DNA from: Ailurus styani
Lineage: Eukaryota > Chordata > Mammalia > Carnivora > Ailuridae
DNA length: 64,000 nt
Assembly: GCA_002007465.1 (NCBI GenBank)
Contig: LNAC01000136.1
Span: forward strand, 2,268,840-2,332,839
Direction of reading: 5' to 3'
The notes beneath the pieces are model-generated. The model saw only the letters and a program-made list of their open reading frames with translations, ran no database searches and was not told the DNA's origin. Within the stretch, counting starts at the first letter, position 1. Every line of letters starts with the position of its first letter. Below are positions 45,071 to 56,405 of this stretch, in pieces. A program made the translations under genes and the position numbers.

Positions 45071-46984
45071 GGCTGCAAAAACTGCTCTTGCCACAAGAGG
45101 GAGTTCTCTTTCTGAAATCCTAGAGATGCCATGTATTGTACCGAAATGCTTTAGGCGAGCCATAATATTTGAGCACCCCAAACTAAGTGGTCTTTCATGA
45201 ACAATTAAATAGATTAAAAGGTTCATTAATTTTTTAAACTGAGATTAAATCAAGACTAATTCCCTGCTTGAACAAAGCAAAAAAGGAGACTATTTAGACT
45301 GACGGGGGCAGTCAACAAAACACTGACGGAGAGCCTACAAATATAACAAAAAAGAATGGTCCTAACTTCCCTGCTCAGCTTCATTAAGAATTCGAGGCCT
45401 GTTCAGTGGCTCTTCCCTTCTTTACAGCCTGGCAATCCTAGGGGTGGCCTGGCCCTGGGGCAGAGTTGTATGCGGCTGGGAATAAATATGGAACTCAAGG
45501 TGTGTACGTGACAACAAGTAATTCTGGCCCGAGGAGTCTGGTGCAGAAGACAATGGGGATGGGTAGCACTGTTTATAGAATTCCAAACATCTGCCTGGAA
45601 AGTGAAATACTTCATTAAATTTCACCATACTGCCGCCGCAAGAGATCTTATCAAACACCTAGATGTCAGGTGTCACGTGAACTCAAGGTCCGGCCGTGGA
45701 TCTGAGTTTCCTCCATCTGTCCTGGATCACCCAGACCCTAGTCTGTAAGTGATTGCACCCTTTTTTCTTTCATCTTTCCTCTCTCTTTCTGGCTTGTTAA
45801 AGAGAGTCTTCCGGGCGAAAGGTGGTTGAGCTGTCCCTGAGTGAGAGGACAGAACGTGGGATGTGAAATGTTGGCTAAGCTGGGAGAGGAAACAGCAGAC
45901 AGACTGACTGCTGGTGGGCTTCAGACGACATCTCTCCACCCTGCCTTTGACTCGAGGGTGTGTCTCCGAGAACTGTGCTGAAGGCCTTCTCAAAGTCATC
46001 TAGTTCATCAGTTCCCAAAGTTCAAAGAGTCTTCCATTCATAGAACGGAGATATTGTTTTAGCTTATGCATGGACAATGATAATGACACTGAATGACAGG
46101 CGGTGAAGAGATATTCCCTTTCAGTTCCCAGGCCTTCTTTCTAAGGGCCTCAAGGAAGATCCCTCAGTCTCAGGCTGGAATGTTTCTGAAGCTGGTCTAG
46201 CAGTTGCCAGTTTCTCGTTTTAACCATGGAAGAGAAGACCTCAAAAATCAGAGCCTTCAGCAGACAACCCTATCTAGCTAGAATATAATGGTATTGCTTG
46301 ATTTATTCTATTGATTTTTTATGAGAGTGTTCTATTTATGGCAATGATATTGGTTTTCCACCCATGGTGACATCGAATTTGCTCTACGTAAAATTTAAGT
46401 AAAAATGTGAGTTGACTTAAAGTAGAATCTTTTGTAAGTGAGAGGATAGGCGGTGTGCAGACAAGGTAAAAATTGTACAGATGGTACTAGGAGGTGGGCG
46501 CCTTGACAGTAAACACCTAGCTTGATCGTTGACTCTGTGGCAAGTTCTCGCCTTTGTGTATCTGGTTCTAGGATGGGATTGACCACTAATGAGTTACTTT
46601 AGTCAGGCTGACACAGAAAAACAAATGTGCCCTAATTTTCTTTCAACTAGTCAAGTTTTTACTTCATTACATATATTAAATAACTCATATTGCTCCTTGG
46701 AGACAAACAGGGAGAGGGGAAAATTCCTTTTGTGCCAAATAATACAGTTTTATGTTAAACCCCATCGTAGCCCACAGGCAAAATCCCATAGCTGCCAATG
46801 CCATTTCAAAGAAAGTTCTCTATTCCCATATCCCTGTAGCTCAGAGTTAATAGTACTTGGTTTACCTAATTACAACAAATTCTTTCCAATAATAATCCTT
46901 GCAACTAGTGCTTTCTCTGGCCCCGAGCCAGTCACTCAATAAAGCAAAGCCCCAACTGTTACTTCCTTCAGGCAGCAAATCCTT
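45071..46984. other. Unique non-coding sequence
   Basis: 1.9 kb with no repeat, exon or promoter recognised. Confidence 0.4.
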
Positions 46985-47170
46985 TCTCTATTACCTTGGA
47001 TACTTTTTATAATTTTATTTGTACGTTTATCAACCAGTACAATCATACTCCTTGAATTGTGTCAGCTCCTTGAAGGCAGGACCCTCTCTTTTGTTCACGG
47101 CCGTATTCTCAATGCTGGGAAGGGTGCCTGGTCTCCGATAAACATTTGTTGATTAATGGAGAGATGAATT
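46985..47170 (+). mobile_element. L2 LINE 3' UTR
   Basis: 'gtcagctccttgaaggcagg', 'accctctcttttgttcacgg', 'ccgtattctcaatgctggga' and 'aacatttgttgattaatgga' are standard L2 3' UTR landmarks. Confidence 0.8.
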
Positions 47171-48153
47171 AACTGCACTGGTGGGAACAAGTCTTGATGT
47201 GGGGGAATTGTTTGTTTATGTAAAGCCAACTGGAACATCTGCTCTGTGTAGGTGCACATCACAGAAGCAGCTTTCATCTTCAAGAGGGAGATAAAGAACA
47301 TACTAGCGATGCAGGTTACGCTCGGCGTGGGAAATCACGAATTCCAAAGAGTGCCAGAGGTTATCTACTCTGTGTTGAACAGTGGAACCATCCCTGGTGG
47401 AAAAATGCCTAATAATTGTCCAAGGCCATCAGGAGAGTTGGTTGGTTGGCCACTCACTGCACGTTGCCAGCAGGTAAGGGCTCTTCCTGTGAAATCATAC
47501 AGAATTATCAAAATCTCCTGCAGTTATTATGATTTTGGGGGGGTATTGTTCTCGCTAAACATTCAGTTGATTCTGTGCACACGTTGGATTTCATATTGCC
47601 AACCCAAACAGTTCGCTTTAGCTCTGTGGAAAATATAAAAGCGACAGGAAAGTGCAGGGTCGCAGAGAGAATGGTTGGTGTAGAAGAGCCTGGTCCCTTG
47701 AATCTCCCCCATGGCCACAGCCTTTTGTTTTCCCAGCAGATATTTCTGCGCCGGAGAACACTGGCCACACAACACGGCGTCCTTGCCCTCAAGAGGTATA
47801 ATTGCAGCTGAGCTGGAAGACAGGCGAGCCAGGAACTCTAATTCATATGTGTCATAGATCATATCAGAAGAGCAAATGCTTGGTGCTCGGGGAGCATGTG
47901 GAAGGGCCTGCACCCAGTCTGTGTGCAAAGTGGATGCTGGGGGATCAGGAAGAGCCTCTGGGATGAGGTTAATAACCTAACCGTCTTGTAGGACTTAGCC
48001 AGGGAAGATGAGCCAAGTGTTCCTGGAAGGGCATGCTTCCCTTAAGCTGTTCTCACCATGTTTCCATTCTCAGGGCTGCCTTCTGCTTTGCTCTGTGCTG
48101 TGTTTCTCTCTGTTGCAGTTTTCCTGTGTCATTACAAGAGGAGGCAAGATCAT
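47171..48153. other. Mostly unique; weak antisense L2 at 47740-47990
   Basis: The interval 47742-47810 ('ggcgtccttgccctcaagag') resembles antisense L2. The rest is unique with no gene signal. Confidence 0.4.
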
Positions 48154-48511
48154 TGCTGTGGACCGCACGTTTGGGTCCCTCCCAGATTCCCATGTTGAAG
48201 TCCTAATCCTCGGTGCAGTGATCTTTGGGGGGGGGCCTTTGGGAAGTAGGGAGGTCATGAGGGTGCAGCCCTCATGAATGGGATCAGTGCCCCTGTAAGA
48301 AGACAGGAGAGTGATGAGCCCTCTCACCACGTGTGGATGCAGCGAGAAGGCAGCCATCGGCAAAATGGAAAGTGGGTCCTCAGGAGACACTGAATCTGCA
48401 GTCACCTTGAACTTGAAAGTCCCAACCTCCAGAACTGTGAGAAATAAACATTGAGAGCTTAAGCCACTCACTCTATGGGGTTTGTCACAGCGGTCCCTGC
48501 TGACTCAGACA
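48154..48511 (+). mobile_element. MaLR (MST/MLT1-type) solitary LTR
   Basis: 358 bases in MaLR order: 'cccatgttgaagtcctaatc', 'tgggaagtagggaggtcatg', 'cccctgtaagaagacaggag', 'ccagaactgtgagaaataaa' (with the LTR polyadenylation signal) and 'cttaagccactcactctatg'. It starts with TG and ends in CA. No internal sequence. Confidence 0.88.
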
Positions 48512-49059
48512 TCGGTGACGTAATCCAGCGCGTCACCATCTGAAAATGTCATCTGGCCCACCTACTTTCCCTGCTTCCAGGGTCTCCTCTTTGATCCCAA
48601 TGAAATCCTTTTATAATCCGAGAGCAAAGCTCAACCAGGGCCCCCAGTGTAGCCCTTGGGACGGGTGGTAAGTAGAAAACGTGCACATGCCCCCTCCTCT
48701 GAAGGCCTCAAAGGTAGCGTTGCTGTCAATGGCTCACACAGCACACAGCCACGTTCAGCTGGTAAAGCACATGTATTTTTTTGAACCTTGTCCTCAGATG
48801 ACAAGAGAGAAAAGTCTTTTTGTATCATAGGCTGTCTCTGCACGACACATTTACCAAAGCCTCTGGCTGGCTGGAGGAGGGGAGGAGTAGGTGGCAATGA
48901 CCCAAATGCCTTCGAGGTTTTCCTGAGACTCTCAGGAGATGCTGCCCATTCTTCTTTAGGAGAAAATAGAACAACTAATTTTAATTTTTTAAAAGCATGT
49001 TGATTTTTGAATTATTCATAGGAAGTTAAGTGCTGCATGGAGTTGTTATTTTCCTTAGA
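48512..49059. other. Unique non-coding sequence
   Basis: Nothing recognised. Confidence 0.4.
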
Positions 49060-49215
49060 TTTTTTAAAAATACTGTTTTATTTTCAATATTTTAAGATTC
49101 ATAAGAAGTTATAAAAATAGTGCAAAGGGTACCTGTATACCTTCCACCCAGCTTCGCCAGTGAGAACGTGTGCACAATCATAGCGCATTATCAAAATGAA
49201 TGTCCCTTAGATTTT
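49060..49215 (-). mobile_element. L1 3' UTR fragment, antisense
   Basis: 'agttataaaaatagtgcaaa', 'gggtacctgtataccttcca' and 'cccagcttcgccagtgaga' are the antisense form of an L1M 3' UTR segment. Confidence 0.55.
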
Positions 49216-49254
49216 AAAGTTAACTTTCTAAAATAGAAAACTTTTTATCATACA

Positions 49255-50060
49255 TTTGTTCACTTTATAATTTATTAATTCCACAAATATTTCATGAGAA
49301 CTCCCTCCGTTCCAGACATTGTGCCAGACCTAGTGATTGAAAGCTGGCTAAAGCATGGTTCCTTCCCTCAAGGACCTCATAACCCTGTGTGGGCAATAGA
49401 CCAGGACAGTGTGATCGGTCCCAGGACCTAGAAGCACGGTGCTACCAGGGGCCAGACGAGAGGCATCTCCATAAGACTGTTTGCCTAAGAAGAGTCCTCA
49501 AAGACCAGCCTGATTGGGCTTGCAAGGGTTAGGTGATCTCTAATTACCCAAAGGGATCAGAGAGTACTTGGGGCAGAAGAACTGCATGTGTAAGTCCAGG
49601 AATATAAAATAGCAGGATTTGCTCAGAGAACGGAACTAAATCAATTTGGACATGTCAAAGAGCAAACAGCATGTATGTGCTCTGGGTAGGTAGTGGTGGG
49701 AGGGGGAGAGGGGATAGCAGGTAAGTTATGATAGCCGGTCACCGTCTAGATCACGAAAGGTCCTGCTTGTTAAATTAATGCCTTTGAAAGTTAACCTGAA
49801 ATTCAGGGTGAGCCATCAATGGGCTTTGAGCGGAGAAGTGATATTATTAAATATGCATTTTGGAATGACTGCTCTGACAACATTCTGGAGGATGCATTGA
49901 GGAAAAAAAAAATCTAAAGGCAGGGAGGTAGGAGTTAGGAGTCCCTTTTAACACTGAAGCTGAGGAAGAAGGGAGAAGGAGGAGAAGCCCAGAGGTGGTG
50001 GGAAAGAGCAGAGGCGGAAGCTACAGAACTCAGTGACTGGTTGGATGTCGGGGCTGAGGG
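49255..50060 (-). mobile_element. L2 LINE, long antisense fragment
   Basis: Antisense L2 for about 800 bases: 'ttccagacattgtgccagac', 'tccttccctcaaggacctca', 'gccagacgagaggcatctcc', 'aggtcctgcttgttaaatta', 'gagccatcaatgggctttga', 'gcggagaagtgatattatta' and 'ggaatgactgctctgacaac'. One of the longer ancient L2 tracts in the window. Confidence 0.8.
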
Positions 50061-50243
50061 CTGAGTGAGAGCAAGTCCAGGCTGACTCGCAGGTCCCTGG
50101 GTCTGACCACTGGGTGTATTATGGAGACAGAGCATAAAGGAAGAAGGGGAGATTGGGGAGGAGATTTGGTTTTGGACATATTAACTATGGTGGAGATAGC
50201 CAGTTGGAAATGATATATATAAGGCTGATATTAGCCATAAAAT

Positions 50244-50277
50244 AGTACTCATTTATTAATAGTACTCATTTATTAAT
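50244..50277. repeat. 17-bp tandem duplication
   Basis: Two exact adjacent copies of 'agtactcatttattaat'. Being identical, the duplication is recent. Confidence 0.95.
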
Positions 50278-50339
50278 AGTTACACCTTCAGGACCTGGTT
50301 AGAGCTGCAGACTGGTTGGAGATGAGACAATCCAGCTAA

Positions 50340-50475
50340 AGTAAATCCCCATCTTTTAATTCATTCTGTTCCCTTGACAATAGTATCTTTTGACCCAACC
50401 ACCAACTTGGTGGCGATCATCCTCGTGTCCCCAGAGCCGTGCACGCAGTAGGTGCTCGGGATTTCCTAGATGCAC
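50340..50475 (+). mobile_element. Possible L2 3' tail
   Basis: 'cacgcagtaggtgctcggga' preceded by 'tccccagagccgtg' resembles the end of an L2. Short and weak. Confidence 0.4.
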
Positions 50476-50821
50476 ACGTGACCGCTCTGTTGGCTTCCTA
50501 GGCCTTATAAGTACGTCCTACCTTCGTGTCTAGGCAAGTTTCCAGCTCTAGGACCCCAATCCCTGTGTATTTCCTCTTCTTCCCTATTCTTGGAGCTTTG
50601 ACAGAAGCCACTAGAGGGTGACATGACAACACCCACTTAAGTGGCTCAACAGAGAAAGTCTTCCTTGTTCAGCAGAAGTCGGAATGGCAGGGGGCACTCA
50701 GGCACGCAGCCCGTCCACTGAGGGAGGAGGGAGGTAGTGTCGCCTGGAGGCCAAGCGCGTCATTGCCAGCCCATGGATGCCGCCATTACCGCACCAGGGG
50801 CAAATGTTTCCCCCCCAGATC
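50476..50821. other. Unique non-coding sequence
   Basis: Nothing recognised. Confidence 0.4.
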
Positions 50822-50832
50822 GGCAACACAAG

Positions 50833-51028
50833 GGGCACCGGGGTGGCTCAGTGTTTTAAAGCCTCTGCCTTGGGCTCAAGTCATGGTCTCAGGGTCCTGG
50901 GATCGAGCCCTGTGTCGGGCTCTCTCCTCAAGCAAGGAGCCTGCTTCCTCCTCTCTCTGCCTGCCTCTCTGCCTGATTGTGATCTCTCTCTCTGTGTCAA
51001 AATCAAAAACAAAAACAAAAACAAAAAA
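50833..51028 (+). mobile_element. SINEC with near-perfect TSD
   Basis: Starts 'gggcaccggggtggctcagt', with 'ttttaaagcctctgcc', a CT-rich body and a (CAAAAA)n-type tail instead of AAAT. An 11-bp duplication 'ggcaacacaag'/'ggcaacacgag' lies at 50822-50832 and 51029-51039 (10/11). Mustelid-like subfamily. Confidence 0.96.
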
Positions 51029-51366
51029 GGCAACACGAGATTGATCTTTGTGCACCGTTTCTGGCTTTTCGAGGTTTATAAGCTTATCATATAATGTCTC
51101 TACTCCCAAGAAAACACAGCATGGCAAACAATAATTTTTCAAAAGTACACTCTTAAGAGTTAGCAGAAAGTTTTTCCACTAAATTTTGGTAAGGGTTTGG
51201 CCAATGAAACGCCTTGTGCTGTTGTTATTAAATAATCAGCAGACAGGAAAACAGTTTGGCAGTACGTATGAACCGTTAATTCACTCTTTTTATTAAACAA
51301 ATATTCCTTGGGTGCCTGGAGATATAGTGACAACATAAAGAACTGGATTTCCTGGAGCTTAAGTTC

Positions 51367-51561
51367 TTTTTTCAAAAAAGTAATTAATTATTTAATTAAT
51401 TGTTTAGAAAGGGGAGGGGCAGAGGGAGAGGGAGAGAGAGAATTGTAAGCAGGCTCCATACCCAGCCCGAGTCGGGGATCCATCTCACAAGCCTGAGATC
51501 ATGACCTGAGCTGAACTCAAGCATCCGACACGTGGCGGACTGAGCTACCCAGGCGCCCCGC
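51367..51561 (-). mobile_element. SINEC, antisense, older copy
   Basis: Minus strand starts 'ggggcgcctgggtagctcag' and ends in a diverged AAT-rich tail. The duplication 'ggagcttaagttct'/'ggagctgaagttct' (51354-51367 and 51564-51577; 13/14) confirms the edges. Confidence 0.95.
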
Positions 51562-51689
51562 CGGGAGCTGAAGTTCTAACGGGGTGAGGAGCTGGAGAGA
51601 CAACCACGCCTTGTCTGAGGGTACTAAGCACTGTGGGGGCAGAGTGGAGCCACCTGCTATTTGTAATCACCATCAGTGGGGCTCGTCCC

Positions 51690-51830
51690 AGGGGTCGCAC
51701 CATACTTGACAGCTTCCAAAGTGCTTTGCCACTCGTTATTTCATTCCTGACCTCATAGGGAGGATGGGTGTTTTAGTAGATAGGAAAATGGAAATTCAGA
51801 GAGGAGCTCAGGGTGCAACATCGGGCAGGT
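51690..51830 (-). mobile_element. MIR SINE, antisense
   Basis: 'tccaaagtgctttgccactc', 'ttatttcattcctgacctca', 'tagggaggatgggtgtttta' and 'aaaatggaaattcagagagg'. Confidence 0.65.
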
Positions 51831-53949
51831 GGCTTGGGGGTGAAGCATGGTGCTTTGGCTTCAGAAACACCAGCGCCCCTGGGGAAGAGCTGATAAAGCG
51901 ATAAAGAAGTCTTTCTCCCTGGTCTGTTGACAAACTGACTTGCATTGGAAGTAAAACCCAGGCCGCAATCAGGCAGTTGTGCATTTTTCCATTGATCTCT
52001 GATTGATAAGAGGGGCTTTGGTCCCAACACGAGGAGTTGCAGAAATAACCATTGGGTAAGGGGAGGATCCTTTGGGGTGGAAAGACATGGAGCTCAAACT
52101 TGGCCTCTTCTTAGGAGCCTGGAGGGACACCTTCCAAGTAAATCCTCTGAGGGTGCGGTGGAGCCCAGAGAGGACCCAGTAATGGACCTCTCACTCTGTA
52201 CCCCCAAACCCCCTCACTACCCCTCTCACTTGGGGGAGCCCCCTTCAGAGAGCTGCCTTTTGGATCCTGAAACTTCGAGATTCGGAAGACTGTATTCCTT
52301 CCACAGCAACTTCGCAGCAGCTCATTCCAGAAAGGGTAGGGAAACAATGAATATTCATGATGTAGCTAGAGAAATGGATGATTTTAATAACATAAAACTT
52401 ATTTTACATTAGAATGCCTCCCTCTGTTGCCTGCATTACTTCTGCCTCCATCCGCGGATCTCTGTCAATACGAAGATGTTTCACCAAGAACACATTCTTT
52501 TTGTTCATAGAAAGTCATGCCTTTATTTTTGGAAAACAGAGCTGGTGACTGCGGGAAGCTTCTTGCTACTGTCTGATTATATGTGCCCAACTGTACATGG
52601 AGGTGGAACATGCAACTCTTTTACGAGGCTGGCACTGGAGCCCTGCGGTCCTAGCTTCTCCAGCTGGTTTAAAGGTTGAGCAAATAGTTATTGAACTTGA
52701 GGCTGACAACGTCTGACCCCAAGGTCTGTCTGAAGTCTGGAAGCGGATGTGCTCTAACACCCATCGACTCCATTTCCTTCAAAACTGAATGAATACATTT
52801 CAAGTGATTTAGATAACAATCTTTGAGCCCATCTAGCTGCCGGGCTTGTTTGAAAAGTTGACTGTTTGGAAATGGGATCTTGGAAATTATGGGGAGGACG
52901 GTTCCCAGGATGAGAAAACAAACAAGGATTCTAACACTTAGGCCGCCTTTACTTTGCTTTGGATCATGTGGTACCAGAAGGCGAGTGGCTCCCTGGGGAG
53001 CTGTTACGGGACTTCGCATTTACAAAACCTTATGCTTACTGTCGCTTCTGTTTTGTGCTGATTGAGTTGGTAGAAAATAAACACAGAGAGGAAATTCAAT
53101 TGGCAATAGGACCCCAGCAAGGAGAAGCAAAGACGATAATATGTGAGGGTTGCTGTAGTCTCTTTCATACAGAGCCGTGTCAAAGAAGACAAAAAAAATC
53201 TCCTGTGACACATGGCTCTGTTTACTTTTGTTGTTGCAAATAGGGTTATAATCATGGCGGTGTTTCTGTCTTTCCGGACGTCTCTCAGGGAGATGACAAA
53301 GTAGAAAGCAGCACAAGCCGCGATTTTCTCAGGGTGCTGAGACCCCTGATTGAATGAATGGGTAGTGGAGCTGCTGATTTTCGGGAATCGGCCCTTCCCT
53401 TCCGGCTGGCATGTTTCAGAGTGGCTGTTATCTGGGAAAGACCTATTCATTCAATGAAAGGGTGAGGTCATTGGGGGGCCCCCACCCTTCCTACACTTAC
53501 AATGCTGAGACCTTTCCTACCAGGGTCAGATGCCAAAGCCTGGCGAGGGGTGGAGTCCACCAACCAAAGTGAACCAGGAGACTTGTCTTCTGGAGAAAGT
53601 TGATTTCATGCTCCATGCGCAGAGAGCTGAAGACCGTGTGTGGGAGACTGGCTTGGGTAAGGAACATTGCAGAGGCACAGAATTTCTGAATAAATGAGAA
53701 AGTTGTGGGTCACCTAAATCAACCCGACTGAGTCCCAATGGAAAAAAAAAAAAGCTTAAATGTGACATAACCTACTTTGTCTTCTATACTCAACAGTGAA
53801 GAAAATAGGCTTGTTTTGAAAAAGTTAAGCATTAAATGTAATAGTCCTGAGCTTTCTGTGATATTTCAATTTCCCATATGCTCAAATTGTATAAATGCTT
53901 TCCCAAATTCAAATCTCCAAATCCTGCTTTTTATCTCTCCAAAAAGAGA
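51831..53949. other. Unique sequence, repeat-poor (2.1 kb)
   Basis: No repeat recognised. The plus-strand frame at 52077-52412 (111 codons) is moderately proline/serine-rich but has no splice or family support. 53030-53460 may be conserved non-coding DNA (see findings). Confidence 0.4.
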
Positions 53950-54090
53950 AAAAAAAATAAATTTAAGGTTAGTGTTCTGTGCACCCCCCACTTCTACTTA
54001 GTGTTCCTATTCCCTGATGTATCACTCACATATAGAATAGTGCCTGAGACATAGTAAGTGATCAACGCGTGTTTTTAAATGAATTAATTA
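53950..54090 (+). mobile_element. L2 LINE 3' tail
   Basis: 'agaatagtgcctgagacata' and 'gtaagtgatcaacgcgtg' followed by 'aaatgaattaatta' match the L2 terminus. Confidence 0.6.
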
Positions 54091-54099
54091 CTTAAAATG

Positions 54100-54345
54100 T
54101 TGATGCCTTCTTTGCGCCAGGCATTCAAGGGCCATTAAGATTAATCCACTAGAATTCTTATTCCCAGTGAAGCTACAGGTTGAAAGAAGAAGTAATACAC
54201 CAAAATGAGTCAGAAGCAGACAAAGTAGCAAGTAACTTAGAACACTTCTAGTTTACATAGATCACCTCCCTTAACCTGAACGACAAACGGAACAGGTAGA
54301 TATTGTCATTATCCCTGTTTTACAGATAGGAGCAAAAATAAACCA
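54100..54345 (-). mobile_element. MIR SINE, antisense, interrupted
   Basis: 'ctttgcgccaggcattcaag' at the left and 'agatattgtcattatccctg'/'ttttacagataggagc' at the right are the two ends of an antisense MIR with extra sequence between. Confidence 0.5.
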
Positions 54346-54950
54346 GGATATCTTTATAAAGGTGACACATCTGAAGTAAACTTTACAAGATAAGCAGAAG
54401 CTAGGTGTTTAGGGATGAAACCAGAGTCCACAGTGGTGAATGGTTTGTGATTCTTCCTGTTTGTGAGCTAAGGAGTGAGCCTACTCCAGTTGCATGAATG
54501 CACTTGAAGACATGAAACTCCAGGGCCAGAAACAAAGAACAGCTTGTTATTCACAGCAATAGCTTGCTTCCATGTCTAGGTATGGGTGCTACTGACTAGT
54601 TTTACCACTTCTGTTTCCCAAGTATCATCTGTAGGTAGCATATAGCGACAGTGCTCAAGCCCATTTGCCTTGCCCAGATCTCTTATTCTTCCATGATTCT
54701 TTCTGAATGGGGAAGTCCAGAAAAATGGGTCTAATCCCCAGCCACCTCATCATTTGGAAGAAATTTTGTAGGCAAAGTATGTTTCTGGTGGCAAGGAAAT
54801 AACTTTGGGTTAATTCTAAGGTACTCCAGAATTGAGTTAAATTGCTAATAATAATCACTTTACCATTCTTTTTATTGGCATAGGGGAGAAGAAGGAAGGG
54901 GAAAGGGAACATTTTCAAAGACCTGGTGGGATTTTTTTGCATTCAATTAT
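54346..54950. other. Unique non-coding sequence
   Basis: Nothing recognised. Confidence 0.4.
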
Positions 54951-54955
54951 GATAT

Positions 54956-55387
54956 CTGTATTCGCCCGCATGGGCCGCCATAACAAGATACCATAGCCCG
55001 GGCGGCTTACACGGGAGAGATTTATTTTCTTACGGTTCTGGAGACCGCAAGACAAAGACTAAGGTGCCAGCAGGGTTGGTGTTCAGTGAGAGCTCTCTTC
55101 AGTTGTAGATGATTGGCCTCTCCCTGCTTACACTGGTCCTTCCTCAGTGCATATGCACAAGAGAGCGAGGTGGGGGGCGGGGGGTAGGGAGGAAAGAGAA
55201 AGGGTATCGGTGCTTTCTAGTGTCTTTTCTTATATGGACACTAATATTATCAGATCACGGCCTCACCTTTATGACCTCATTTAAATTTAATTACTTCCTA
55301 AAGACCCTATCTCCAAATATATTCGCATTGGGCATTAGGTCTTCAGCATACAAATTTTAGGTAGGGCAATACAATTCAGTCCACAGC
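54956..55387 (-). mobile_element. MaLR solitary LTR, antisense, with TSD
   Basis: 432-base antisense LTR: 'gggccgccataacaagatac', 'gggcggcttacacgggagag', 'ttacggttctggagaccgca', 'catttaaatttaattacttc', 'ccctatctccaaatatattc' and 'aggtcttcagcatacaaatt'. A 5-bp duplication 'gatat' (54951-54955 and 55388-55392) fits an ERVL/MaLR insertion. No internal region. Confidence 0.9.
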
Positions 55388-55394
55388 GATATCA

Positions 55395-55560
55395 TATAAA
55401 ACCTCAACTAACTCCAGAAGATCTTGATTCCCATTATTCAGAGGAGGAAACGGGCTCAGAAATGTTCAGTGAACCATGCCAGGTCACGAAACCGACAGGA
55501 GGGACAGCTAGAGATTGAAACGAATCTTCTGGCTTCAAAGGCCCATTTTTGATTTCAACA
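55395..55560 (-). mobile_element. MIR SINE, antisense
   Basis: 'gattcccattattcagagga', 'ggaaacgggctcag', 'ccaggtcacgaaaccgacag' and 'cttctggcttcaaaggccca'. Confidence 0.6.
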
Positions 55561-55634
55561 TCGCAGGCTGCCACCAACGGCCATTTGCTCATATCTCCTC
55601 TATAATGACCAGTTACCAAGTGTCAGCAACCCTG

Positions 55635-55770
55635 CTAAAGAACTTTACAACACGATTTTTTTTTAACCCCTCAGCAATGATGGGAAGGCACGGAAGAGTT
55701 AAGTGACTTGCCAAAGAGCACAGTTAGAAAGTAGGATGACCCAAAACCCTTAAATCCAGGTTAATTTTAT
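55635..55770 (-). mobile_element. MIR SINE fragment, antisense
   Basis: 'agagttaagtgacttgccaa' and 'agagcacagttagaaagtag' are the MIR core read antisense. A T-run precedes them. Confidence 0.6.
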
Positions 55771-56214
55771 TCCAATGTCAACATTTTTGTTCTGTGTCTC
55801 TATAATGGATTTTGGAGGTTGGTCAATTACTCGCTAATCAATCATTTAATTAGAATGCATCATAAACCAAGGTACTCCAAGCTTTCCGAAACTATGGAAA
55901 CTTTTGTAACATGAAAAAGAAAATCCACAGAACATTAATCAGGGTGAAAAGTTTTAATATATGTAAGGGCAAATGATATCAAAAATCAAATTTGTATTGG
56001 TTTATGCCTGAAATTCCACATTAAAGCGTGGAGGCCAGTATGAACTGGAATCCCGTGGAAGAAATAGTAAGAAATAGGGACTACCGTCCAGGAGCGTTTC
56101 CATAAAATGTCTTTGGTTTCACAGCTGTGTCTGGTGCAGTTAGTTAATGTTTTCCACCCAAAGGTGGCAGCACCCGTATTATTGCTTCTGGTGTGTTTCT
56201 GATTGCATTTAACG
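55771..56214. other. Unique AT-rich sequence, enhancer-like block
   Basis: Nothing repetitive. 55810-55925 is rich in ATTA-type motifs (see findings). Confidence 0.4.
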
Positions 56215-56405
56215 TAGCGGAGTCTCTGAGAGCTTCAAGGGACCCGAAAGGTCCTTGAGGGCAGCCCCATTGTTTTGAAACAGAGGAAGCTGAGGCCAAG
56301 AAATAATCTGTGACCTGCTGAACACCCCACAGCTTTTTAAAACCACAGCCCTAACTGGAATCCAAGGTCCCTGACTTTCTGCTCTGTCTTCGTATCCTAA
56401 GCTCT
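56215..56405 (-). mobile_element. MIR-family SINE, antisense
   Basis: 'gggcagccccattgttttga', 'aacagaggaagctgaggcca', 'taatctgtgacctgctgaac' and 'ctaactggaatccaaggtcc'. Confidence 0.6.

Noticed and set aside
52077..52412. 111-codon plus-strand frame in repeat-poor DNA
   Set aside because: Looked slightly protein-like (proline- and serine-rich) but has no recognised family, and neighbouring frames are equally open.
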